From: HXMU1420-13 sp024742815
GTDB taxonomy: Bacteria > Bacteroidota > Rhodothermia > Balneolales > Balneolaceae
Direction of reading: 5' to 3'
DNA length: 64,000 nucleotides
Assembly (NCBI GenBank): GCA_024742815.1
Contig: JANSXX010000010.1
Span: forward strand, 62,001-126,000
Below are positions 1-7,607 of this stretch, piece after piece (positions within the stretch are counted from its first letter, which is position 1; each line of letters begins with the position of its first letter). The notes below the pieces were generated by a model. It was not told the DNA's origin, searched no databases, and worked only from the letters and a program-made list of their open reading frames with translations. The position numbers and the translations under genes are program-made.

Positions 1-131
1 GCTGCATCTTGTTCGGTGTAGGTGATGTCTGGGTTTTCAAGTTTTACTTCAGATTTGCCTGATTGATTTTGAGCGCAGGCGCCTGATGAGATCAACGTCA
101 AAAACAGGGGAAGAAGACTTAATTGTTTCAT
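1..131 (-). CDS. Secreted protein or lipoprotein, N-terminus only (cut by window edge)
   Basis: An open frame begins with ATG at 131 and runs off the left edge. Its 43 visible codons start MKQLSLLPLFLTLISSGACA, a basic residue followed by a hydrophobic stretch and a Cys near residue 19, so it is exported. It is either a lipoprotein cleaved before the Cys or a protein cleaved after ACA. The mature part visible so far is polar and Gln/Asn/Glu-rich and shows no recognisable domain. It starts 5 bases after the stop of the phosphohexomutase on the same strand, so it is probably the last or a later gene of that operon. Function unknown. Confidence 0.6.
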   Translation of the reverse strand, partial: MKQLSLLPLFLTLISSGACAQNQSGKSEVKLENPDITYTEQDA

Positions 132-136
132 GGCCG

Positions 137-1483
137 TTAAATGATTGAAGTTACCTTAGCTGCAAATGCGTTGGCAGCATCCACAGATTTTCCTTCGGAA
201 TAAACGCGGATAATAGGTTCGGTATTTGATTTTCTAAGATGAACCCAACCTTCCTCAAAATCAACTTTTACTCCATCAATGGTAATTGGATTTAATGAGC
301 TAAATCGTTCCTTTACGGTTTCCAGTACTTCGTCTGCATCTTTGCCAAGCTCATCTAACTGGATCTTATTTTTGCTCATAAAATAATTGGTGTACCTAGC
401 TCGAAGCTCAGAGGCTTCTACTTTTTGCTCGGCCAGATGTTGTAACACGCAGGCAATTCCAACCAACGCATCTCTTCCGTAGTGTAAATCGGGCACAATA
501 ATTCCTCCACTGCCTTCGCCGCCAACAACGGCTTCCACCTCTTGCATTTTTTTCACCACATTAATTTCACCAACTTTGGAGCGATGACAGATTTGCCCAT
601 ATTTTTTTGAGATGTCATCAGCCACTCGAGATGAGGACAGATTTGTGGTTGTTGGACCGGCTTTTTTTGATAGAATAAAGTCAAACACGGTAGCTTGAGT
701 GTATTCTTCCCCGAATAACTCGCCTTTTTCATCAACTAAAGCAAGTCGGTCGGCATCCGGATCGGTAACAACGCCTAAATCTGCGTTAGTTTGCTTTACC
801 AAATCACAAATTTCAGTGAGATGCTCGGGTAATGGTTCCGGATTGTGTGGGAAAATTCCATTTGGTTCGCAGTGAATTTTATGGATGTTCTCAACTCCAA
901 GTGCTTCGAGGAGTTTGGGTACCGAAATGGAGCCTGCACCATTTACAGCATCCACTGCTACCGATAGATGTGCATTTTTGATAATGTTTGCATCGATAAA
1001 TGGAAGAGCTAAAATCTGTTCGATGTGATAATCGACTAAGGATTCATCATCACACTCCACACCAATTTTATCAAATCGTTGATAATTGAATGAACCGGAA
1101 TCGTTGATGTTAATCATCTCCGTACCTTGATCAGCATCCATGAATTCACTCGTTCCATTTAGCAGTTTAAGTGCATTCCATTCGGCCGGATTATGACTTG
1201 CTGAGATGATGATGCCACCCGCGGCTTTATATTTCAGCACGCCCATAGCTACGGTTGGGGTAGGCACGATCCCAACGCGAACCACATCACATCCCACACT
1301 TTTAAGCGTGGCAGCAACAATGTCTTCGCACAATTTACCGGTTACCCGACTGTCGCGACCGAGTACTACGGTTCCACCGCCTACCCAGGTTCCGTAGGCA
1401 GCGGTAAAGCGTGCCAAATTCTCTGGAGTTAAATCTTCACCGAAAATCCCTCGGATTCCCGAAACGGATACCATTAATGCCAT
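137..1483 (-). CDS. glmM: Phosphoglucosamine mutase / phosphohexomutase family
   Basis: Alpha-D-phosphohexomutase of 448 aa, a normal length for the family. It has the phosphoserine loop SASHNP (catalytic Ser about residue 96), the metal loop DPDADR near residue 240, the sugar-specificity loop GEGSGG and the phosphate-binding loop RKSNTEP near the C-terminus. The family isomerises hexose 6- and 1-phosphates; GlmM supplies glucosamine-1-phosphate for UDP-GlcNAc and peptidoglycan. A phosphomannomutase or phosphoglucomutase role cannot be excluded from sequence alone. I placed the start at ATG 1483, which follows the upstream stop by two bases. A longer in-frame start at 1522 would overlap the upstream gene by 37 bases and adds a tail the family lacks. 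Confidence 0.85.
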   Translation of the reverse strand: MALMVSVSGIRGIFGEDLTPENLARFTAAYGTWVGGGTVVLGRDSRVTGKLCEDIVAATLKSVGCDVVRVGIVPTPTVAMGVLKYKAAGGIIISASHNPAEWNALKLLNGTSEFMDADQGTEMININDSGSFNYQRFDKIGVECDDESLVDYHIEQILALPFIDANIIKNAHLSVAVDAVNGAGSISVPKLLEALGVENIHKIHCEPNGIFPHNPEPLPEHLTEICDLVKQTNADLGVVTDPDADRLALVDEKGELFGEEYTQATVFDFILSKKAGPTTTNLSSSRVADDISKKYGQICHRSKVGEINVVKKMQEVEAVVGGEGSGGIIVPDLHYGRDALVGIACVLQHLAEQKVEASELRARYTNYFMSKNKIQLDELGKDADEVLETVKERFSSLNPITIDGVKVDFEEGWVHLRKSNTEPIIRVYSEGKSVDAANAFAAKVTSII

Positions 1484-1485
1484 AA

Positions 1486-3384
1486 TTATTGATTTAATAT
1501 CGTTTGTAATTGTTGAATCCAATCTTCATTACCCGGAAAACGCGGATTAACTTGGCGCACTTTTTGTGCTATTTCTAAAGCCTTACCGAACTGCTTATCA
1601 ATACCGTAAGCACCGGATAAATTGTATAACATTTGAGGGTCGTTTGGATTTAATCGACGTGATTCCTCTAAAAAACGAATCCCTTCTTTAGCGTTGCCTT
1701 TTTGAACTTCAATTGCACCCAGCATTTTGGTGATAAATGCATCTCTTGGATTGATTGAATATGCTTCGCGTAGCAGCGGTTCGGCTGCATCAAAATCGTT
1801 CTGGTCTAAATAAATACGGGCAGCAAAAATATAGGGCGACTCATTCCAAGGTTGGTTACGAATCAAACCCAGATATTCGGCAACGGCTTTTTCTTTTTGT
1901 CCTGTTCGTTCAAAGTGATCGGCTAAATGTACCTTTGCTTTATCCCAACTCATATTAAAATGAACCGTTCGAAATGCCAGGCTATCCACAATAGAAATAG
2001 GGTCGTAATCTATCTGATAAGGAGTTGGTTTTTCGCCCATCACAAACGGAAATCCTTGTTTAAGAGTTTCTACGCGGTGGTAAGCCACCCTATGGTCGAA
2101 GTCGGTAAAGTGCATGTCCTCGAAGTAATCATTTAAACGCTGCGGAAGTTGTGATTCAGGGATGTCCAAATAATCAAGCAAAGAGGCTGCAAAGGTTTTC
2201 CCGATGATAAAATAACCACGTTGATTGGGATGGAGGTGCTCCAGCATTAAATCGAAACCGATAATTCCATCGTATGTGAAACGGGTTAATTCTTCTTCGC
2301 TTGGCACATAGTACACCAATTCATTCGATTGGGTAGTTTCGTGAATGATCTGATTAATCTGGGTTGGTGCCCGAAATTTTAATCCGTCTAAGTCTTTTGC
2401 AAGTGTGTATAATTTGTGTGCTTTTTCAAGATCACGATTCTCATAAGCTGTGTTTGCCGCATCGTAGGTTTCCTGAGCAGAAGGTTGTTCGCCATCCCGA
2501 ATATCAACAAAGGGAGCATGATCTTTAAGATTACTCGCTACACTTCCAATAAAAACAGGAATGCCTGCTTTCTGATATTTTGCAATTATCGCATTCAGAT
2601 TACTTTGGAACTGTATCATTGCCAATTCATATTTCGGACTGCCCATTTCAATAGATCGGGAATCTACAATTCGCTCCATTAACGTCGCAGATGCATCGTA
2701 TTCAGAATCACCAAAAGTTTCGGCAAACCATTTGCCGCTGTCTACAATGATTGTTCGTAAAAACATGAAGGTTTTTAAGCGCTGCATGTTCAGATAAAAG
2801 CGAACAAAAGCAGGGAAGCCACCAAGATTTTCATTCGAGCCTACACCCAATGCTCCATAAAACTCATTGTGGCCGGCATAAATAAGAACTGCATCCGGTT
2901 GTTGTGCAATTATTTCATCAACCTGATCGAACAAGGTATAAGTACTGATAGCAGAAATTCCCACATTAACAACTTCAACGGTTTTATCCGGAAGGGCATC
3001 CTGAAGTACATCATTAACAACGCGAGAATAAGTACCATTAAATCCATAAGGATAGCCCGCCGCTGATGAACCTCCCATCGCAAAAACACGAAAACCATTG
3101 GCGGGTTTTTCCGCTAAAAACATGTCCATCGAAGGACTTGGAACCGTGTTGGTATAGAAAAAATAGCGCGATGCAAAATTTGGGTTAGGGTAAAGGAATT
3201 CGACATCAGGAATTTCAGGATCGATGAAAAGGTCGTTATTCCCTTTGTAGTCGATGGCTCGCAGGGAAACTTCAATTATCAAAAAGAAGAGAATCGGAAT
3301 CGAAAAAGTGATCGCGTAAAAAAGAGTCTTCTTGCGGTTCGATAACGGTTCTGTCGAGGTTTTTGATGTCTTTTTTGCACTCAT
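1486..3384 (-). CDS. Membrane-anchored SGNH/GDSL-like hydrolase with C-terminal TPRs
   Basis: 632 aa. A basic N-terminus is followed by one membrane segment at about residues 21-43. An SGNH-hydrolase-like domain follows: block I is GGSSAAGYP (about 104-112), a Gly block is NVGIS, a block-III-like motif is GHNEFYG, and the block V His lies in LHPNQRGY. The last 150 or so residues are TPR-like helical repeats. Known SGNH enzymes remove or transfer acyl groups, and proteins with this arrangement are thought to act at the cell surface, but no substrate is evident. It sits between the cobalamin adenosyltransferase (3 bases upstream) and the phosphohexomutase (2 bases downstream), so the three are co-transcribed. 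A link to envelope polysaccharide acylation is inference. Confidence 0.7.
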   Translation of the reverse strand: MSAKKTSKTSTEPLSNRKKTLFYAITFSIPILFFLIIEVSLRAIDYKGNNDLFIDPEIPDVEFLYPNPNFASRYFFYTNTVPSPSMDMFLAEKPANGFRVFAMGGSSAAGYPYGFNGTYSRVVNDVLQDALPDKTVEVVNVGISAISTYTLFDQVDEIIAQQPDAVLIYAGHNEFYGALGVGSNENLGGFPAFVRFYLNMQRLKTFMFLRTIIVDSGKWFAETFGDSEYDASATLMERIVDSRSIEMGSPKYELAMIQFQSNLNAIIAKYQKAGIPVFIGSVASNLKDHAPFVDIRDGEQPSAQETYDAANTAYENRDLEKAHKLYTLAKDLDGLKFRAPTQINQIIHETTQSNELVYYVPSEEELTRFTYDGIIGFDLMLEHLHPNQRGYFIIGKTFAASLLDYLDIPESQLPQRLNDYFEDMHFTDFDHRVAYHRVETLKQGFPFVMGEKPTPYQIDYDPISIVDSLAFRTVHFNMSWDKAKVHLADHFERTGQKEKAVAEYLGLIRNQPWNESPYIFAARIYLDQNDFDAAEPLLREAYSINPRDAFITKMLGAIEVQKGNAKEGIRFLEESRRLNPNDPQMLYNLSGAYGIDKQFGKALEIAQKVRQVNPRFPGNEDWIQQLQTILNQ

Positions 3385-3387
3385 AGT

Positions 3388-3930
3388 TTAAGCAGGTATC
3401 CAGGGAATGTCTTCTTCACCGGATTTAAAATTTTCGAAACGAGCGAGCATAAACAAAAAGTCAGACAAGCGATTTAAATATTTGATGGTCCATTCGCTTA
3501 CATAATCAACTTCGGTGCAAGCCACAGTTATTCGTTCAGCACGGCGACATACCGTTCGGGCAAGATGCAGAAATGAGGCCGCTTTGGTACCACCCGGTAA
3601 GATGAAGTTTTTTAAAGCTGCCAATTGCCCGTCCATTTCATCGATTCGTTGTTCCAGAAATGTAATTTCCGATTCAGAAATACGATCGATGCGAACCTCT
3701 CGACTATGCGGAGTTGCTAAATCAGACCCTAACACAAATAACTGATGTTGAACGGTGTTTAACCAATCGTCGATTTGAGCGTCCACATTATGAGCCCGAA
3801 TCAGGCCAATAACGGAGTTGAGTTCATCAACGGTGCCATAAGCGTCGATACGCTTCTCGTTTTTTGCTACGGTCTGCCCACCAAATAGTGAGGTTTGTCC
3901 TTGATCGCCTTTTTTTGTGTATATCTTCAT
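3388..3930 (-). CDS. Cob(I)alamin adenosyltransferase, PduO type
   Basis: 180 aa, normal for PduO-type ATP:cob(I)alamin adenosyltransferase. It carries the N-terminal ATP-binding signature KIYTKKGDQGQTSLFGG, the conserved RRAER helix near residue 130 and the C-terminal YLNRLSDFLFMLAR helix. The enzyme transfers the adenosyl group of ATP to reduced corrinoid to make adenosylcobalamin. It is first in a four-gene minus-strand operon. I saw no cobalamin riboswitch upstream and no other B12 gene nearby, so it probably serves vitamin salvage. The gene ahead on the same strand (radical SAM) ends 82 bases upstream. Confidence 0.9.
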   Translation of the reverse strand: MKIYTKKGDQGQTSLFGGQTVAKNEKRIDAYGTVDELNSVIGLIRAHNVDAQIDDWLNTVQHQLFVLGSDLATPHSREVRIDRISESEITFLEQRIDEMDGQLAALKNFILPGGTKAASFLHLARTVCRRAERITVACTEVDYVSEWTIKYLNRLSDFLFMLARFENFKSGEEDIPWIPA

Positions 3931-4012
3931 GTTTGCTGTTGCTTCAGGTTGCCATTGTTGAGGCAGAAGTAAAGATAATTAATGTTGAAGCGTTCCAAAG
4001 AAGAAAATACTA

Positions 4013-4972
4013 TCAACCCGAACAACTTGCCCCACCAAGTACGCAAAACTGTGCGCAATAAGGGTGATTGAGATACACTCGCTCGAAGGATTCTTTTAAA
4101 GTTGTGCCCATTTCGAACGCTTCATTGTAAGCAATTAATGTGCAAGGCAGAACAACCGGTGCATCAGTTCCCTTACGTTTTACCACCATGCGTTCAGTAG
4201 CACACATTTGTTGATGCGGATGCACGCCAAGAATATCCCAACAAGCCGTTGTTATTTCCGGCACGTCTCTCGACGTAGACATTTCAGGAAAAATGACAAT
4301 GTTATTTCCATCAGCCACTTTAAGGTTAATCTCATATTCATTTAGAATTCCCTGATATCCTAGCAAGGCATCTGCCCGAGATTCATCGGCCAGCGAGCGT
4401 CCTGCAATACTCACATCAAAACCCCAATCAGATAGCTTTTTGATTGTTGTAAGTGTTCGATCAAAAGTTTTTGGACCTCGTTCGTCTTCATGCACTTCGG
4501 CTGTGTAGTGATCGAGTGAAACCCTAAGACTTATTTTATTTGGGAATGTACTATTCAATCGCTTTAGTTCATCGAAATGCTTGTCGATTGCTCGGTAAGC
4601 ATTAGTTAAAACGAGCACTTCAAACCCTCTGGATAAGCACTCCTGCAAAATGGGAAGCATATCTTTATTTAAAAACGGCTCGCCACCGGTGAAAGAAATT
4701 GTTGATGTGCCAAGTTCCAGCTCTTCAATTTCATCGAGGTAGTTATCTACTTCTTGCTTGGTGATGAACAAAAGCTCATCGTTGGTAGGGGAGGATTCGA
4801 TGTAACAATTTTGACATTGCAGATTACATCGCGTACCGGTATTAATCCAAAGTGTTTCGAGTTTAACTAAATCAACGTAGGCTCGATCTTCTCCTTTTCC
4901 GGTAATTTTTTCATCAACAAATTTACCTCTTGATGCAAAGTTCTCTGCAATTTCTTTTTCTTTTAACAGCAT
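4013..4972 (-). CDS. Radical SAM protein paired with ArsM
   Basis: 319 aa. The radical SAM cluster motif is C49xxxC53xxC56 (CNLQCQNC), followed by GGEP at 96-99, which binds the SAM amino group. The C-terminal third has six more Cys at about 244, 257, 277, 306, 310 and 317, with spacing like a SPASM or twitch domain that would hold an auxiliary iron-sulfur cluster. Its start overlaps the end of the arsenite methyltransferase gene by 10 bases, so the two are translationally coupled. Known radical SAM partners of ArsM include ArsS in arsenosugar synthesis, but this protein lacks the Cys-rich ArsS tail as I know it, so the exact reaction is unknown. An organoarsenical substrate is inferred from context only. 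Confidence 0.75.
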   Translation of the reverse strand: MLLKEKEIAENFASRGKFVDEKITGKGEDRAYVDLVKLETLWINTGTRCNLQCQNCYIESSPTNDELLFITKQEVDNYLDEIEELELGTSTISFTGGEPFLNKDMLPILQECLSRGFEVLVLTNAYRAIDKHFDELKRLNSTFPNKISLRVSLDHYTAEVHEDERGPKTFDRTLTTIKKLSDWGFDVSIAGRSLADESRADALLGYQGILNEYEINLKVADGNNIVIFPEMSTSRDVPEITTACWDILGVHPHQQMCATERMVVKRKGTDAPVVLPCTLIAYNEAFEMGTTLKESFERVYLNHPYCAQFCVLGGASCSG

Positions 4973-6018
4973 TGAGCAACTCCTTCAGCATTCAATGATT
5001 CTGTTGAGAATGGAGCCGAACCGCCACATCCCTCAAATATTCCATAATGCGCGGAGAAATTACCCCAAAAATCGAAGTGATCTTTAAATCGGGTGTCATG
5101 CAACATCATATATGTATTTCCGCAAACGGTGTAAATTCGACCAGTTTCAAAAATGTGATGATCATCGAGTATAAACTTGTCTTCTTCAAATTCGATAGAT
5201 CCTTTGTATCGCACAGCCTGACCATAATCCTCGCAATCACTTTCCAACGCGGGAAGTTTCATCAGGCGATAAGTCACCGAATAGAAATTGATATTCCCAA
5301 CTAACTTTGCAATTCGCTCATCGTCGATGGCGATTTTATCAGAAGAAACAGCACGAGGATCGGTAAACCCGACTGATTTTGCAATATTCAGGAAGTCATT
5401 CCAGTACAACGCCCCACCTAAGCACTCGCCATACACTTCAGGGTCATTGGCAACATGATTTGGGATTCTGCGATCTGCATATACATCGCTGAAATACATC
5501 TCACCACCTAATTTCAACAGATCAAACGCACCTTGTAGTACAGCACGTTTATTGAAAGCCAGATTTACTACACAGTTTGAAACAATCAAATCAAACGATG
5601 CTTCAGGAAGTCCTAACTGATCGAGGTGTTCGATGTGTCCTTTCATAAATTCGACATTCGAATAGCCGAATTTTTCAGCATGATATCCAATATGCGTATT
5701 TGCTGTTAATAATTGTTCGTCCGTCATGTCTACGCCAACAACAGCACCTTTTTCGCCAACGAGTTTACTTAGCACAAAACAATCACGCCCGGATCCTGAG
5801 CCTAAATCAAGAACATTTAAACCGTCGAGTTGAGAGGGAATGGTAAGTCCACAACCATAGTATTTTGAGAGTGTTTCGTCGTGAAGCTCAGATAAAATCT
5901 GTTTAATGTGCGATGGATACTCGATGTTTGTGCAACATGCCGAGGTTTTCAGGTCGTTGGTGGAAGTAATAGTTTTTCCGTAGTAGGTAGCAACCTGATC
6001 GTGAAGATCGTTTTTCAT
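4963..6018 (-). CDS. arsM: Arsenite S-adenosylmethionine methyltransferase
   Basis: About 351 aa. It begins with the family pattern VATYYGKTI...LKTSACC and has a class I SAM site (VLDLGSGSGRD). The Cys positions expected to bind As(III) are present: C28/C29, C56 (YYGCG), C149 (SNCVVN) and C199 (GECLGGALYW). The enzyme methylates As(III) successively to mono-, di- and trimethyl forms. Compared with short ArsMs it has an extra C-terminal region of roughly 100 residues ending in a CC pair, as in forms linked to arsenosugar synthesis. The start at 6018 matches the family N-terminus; an upstream in-frame ATG at 6075 would add 19 atypical residues. No arsR, arsB or arsC is adjacent. Confidence 0.9.
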   Translation of the reverse strand: MKNDLHDQVATYYGKTITSTNDLKTSACCTNIEYPSHIKQILSELHDETLSKYYGCGLTIPSQLDGLNVLDLGSGSGRDCFVLSKLVGEKGAVVGVDMTDEQLLTANTHIGYHAEKFGYSNVEFMKGHIEHLDQLGLPEASFDLIVSNCVVNLAFNKRAVLQGAFDLLKLGGEMYFSDVYADRRIPNHVANDPEVYGECLGGALYWNDFLNIAKSVGFTDPRAVSSDKIAIDDERIAKLVGNINFYSVTYRLMKLPALESDCEDYGQAVRYKGSIEFEEDKFILDDHHIFETGRIYTVCGNTYMMLHDTRFKDHFDFWGNFSAHYGIFEGCGGSAPFSTESLNAEGVAQCC

Positions 6019-6071
6019 AAATAATAATTTAAGCGCCCAATGATTTTTCTTAGGATAATGATATCGTGTGT

Positions 6072-6686
6072 TCAATTCATCACAAAAGTATGATCCAATA
6101 GTTCGAAGCTAACACCAAGATAGGAGACAGCTTCTAATAAACGTACGCATTCGTTTTCTTTTTGGATGGGACCTTGGATAATTTTCGTTACCGTTTCTGT
6201 GAATTCTTGTTCTTTTTCTGTGAGCTTTAAGGTATGAATGATTTGCTTGATGTGTGACTCTTGAGCATAATCGTAGCTAATTTTGAGCCGAAAGACTTTT
6301 TGTAAATCTCCGATGGTAGCAATGTTGATGCACTCACTAATTGAAAAGCTATAGGCATCAATTAACCCAGCTTTTCCAAGTTTAGAACCTCCATAATAAC
6401 GAACAACTACTGCCCCAATGTTAACTAGCTCAGCAGATTTTAAAGTATTCAAAATAGGTAAACCGGCAGTACCGGAGGGCTCGCCATCGTCGTTCGAGTA
6501 TTCAATGATCTGCTCAGAAATTATTCGGTACGCACTGCAGTGATGTGTTGCATCGGGGTAGTGGTTTTTTAACTCTTCTAGTTTGAGTTCAAAGCTTTCA
6601 GCACTTTTACAAGGAAATAGAAATCCGTAAAATTTTGAGCCTCTTTCTCTAAAGGTAGATTCTGTTTCGGTTTGTATGGTTTTCAT
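6072..6686 (-). CDS. YigZ/IMPACT (UPF0029) family protein
   Basis: 204 aa, the usual length. It has the IMPACT N-terminal signature: RGSKFYGF, a HHCSAYRI segment and the hallmark NDDGEPSGTAG followed by VVRYYGGSKLGKAGL. A C-terminal ferredoxin-like domain (DUF1949 type) follows from about residue 135. Bacterial members are conserved and bind nucleic acid or ribosome-associated targets in some studies, but the physiological role is not settled. It lies upstream of arsM on the same strand with a 53-base gap and could be co-transcribed. No functional tie to arsenic is apparent. Confidence 0.85.
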   Translation of the reverse strand: MKTIQTETESTFRERGSKFYGFLFPCKSAESFELKLEELKNHYPDATHHCSAYRIISEQIIEYSNDDGEPSGTAGLPILNTLKSAELVNIGAVVVRYYGGSKLGKAGLIDAYSFSISECINIATIGDLQKVFRLKISYDYAQESHIKQIIHTLKLTEKEQEFTETVTKIIQGPIQKENECVRLLEAVSYLGVSFELLDHTFVMN

Positions 6687-6783
6687 AATCTAAATTGAAT
6701 GAGAAATGAGGGAATTGTATAGCCGTAAGATAGGATAAAACTGCACTTATTTAGTCTGATTCTACCTTGTAATTAGAACATAA

Positions 6784-6841
6784 AAGAACGATTTTCATAT
6801 CAAAATTTATCGGAACGTTCTTCTTTCAATTTTTATTGAAA
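6784..6841. promoter_or_regulatory. Two inverted repeats in the sdhC upstream region
   Basis: The 203-base gap between the YigZ gene and sdhC has two perfect 7-bp dyads: AAGAACG (6784-6790) with CGTTCTT (6816-6822), and TTTCAAT (6824-6830) with ATTGAAA (6835-6841) around a TTTT loop. They lie 49-106 bases before the sdhC start, where an operator or 5' UTR hairpin would be. No regulator is identified and chance dyads are possible in such AT-rich DNA. Confidence 0.3.
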
Positions 6842-6889
6842 CTTAGTAAAAATCACCGATACGCACCTTAATAAAACATATTAACACCT

Positions 6890-7594
6890 ATGCCATCTTA
6901 TTTAAAAGCGATTAATTCGCAAGTTGGACGCAAATTTATGACCGGGATTACCGGCATTGGTTTGATGCTGTTTCTCATCGGGCATTTGGGCGGTAACCTT
7001 ACCATTTTCGGGAGTGCTGAAGCCTTCAATATCTACACTGATAAACTAATAAGTCTTGGACCGTTGCTTTATGTAATTGAAGCCGGTCTTGCATTCTTCT
7101 TTTTGTATCACACAATTTTAGGAGTCTCAATTTGGCTTAACAAAAGAAAGGCCCGGCCAGAAGGATATAACGAATACAAAACGCGAGGCGGAGCGAGTCA
7201 TCAAAGTTTAGCTTCCAGAAGTATGATTTACACCGGAACTATAATTTTGGTGTTTTTAGTGCTACACATCATTCATTTCAAATTTGGAGCTGATTACTCA
7301 ACCGTTCTTTCTGAAAGTGGCAAAGAAGTTAGAGACTTGCGCAGATTGGTTATCGAAGAATTTCAGAAAACATGGGTAGTAATTGGTTATGTAGGCGTAC
7401 TTGGGCTGGCTATTTTACATTTATCGCATGGTTTTTGGAGTGCTTTCACTTCGTTAGGAATGAAGCATGGCGATACCTCTAAGAAAATACAAACCGCTGC
7501 TTATGCTTTTGCCATCATTATTATGGCTGGCTTTATTTTTATCCCGCTTTATATCTATTTCACAGGCGGTCAAGGTTCATTAATAGCATATTAG
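6890..7594 (+). CDS. sdhC: Succinate dehydrogenase cytochrome b558 subunit
   Basis: 234 aa membrane protein of the single-subunit, di-heme b558 class used by Bacteroidota and Bacillus, not the paired SdhC/SdhD type. Five hydrophobic segments can be read (about 16-38, 55-82, 108-135, 160-185 and 200-228). Histidines at their ends, such as GHLGGNL, YHTILG, LHIIHF and LHLSHG, are candidate heme ligands. It anchors SdhAB to the inner membrane and passes electrons to menaquinone. It is first in sdhCAB and ends 13 bases before the sdhA ATG. Confidence 0.92.
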   Translation: MPSYLKAINSQVGRKFMTGITGIGLMLFLIGHLGGNLTIFGSAEAFNIYTDKLISLGPLLYVIEAGLAFFFLYHTILGVSIWLNKRKARPEGYNEYKTRGGASHQSLASRSMIYTGTIILVFLVLHIIHFKFGADYSTVLSESGKEVRDLRRLVIEEFQKTWVVIGYVGVLGLAILHLSHGFWSAFTSLGMKHGDTSKKIQTAAYAFAIIIMAGFIFIPLYIYFTGGQGSLIAY

Positions 7595-7607
7595 ATTGGA
7601 GCAAATA

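Noticed and set aside
1484..1522. Longer start of the phosphohexomutase
   Set aside because: It would overlap the upstream SGNH gene by 37 bases and the extra residues are not part of the family.
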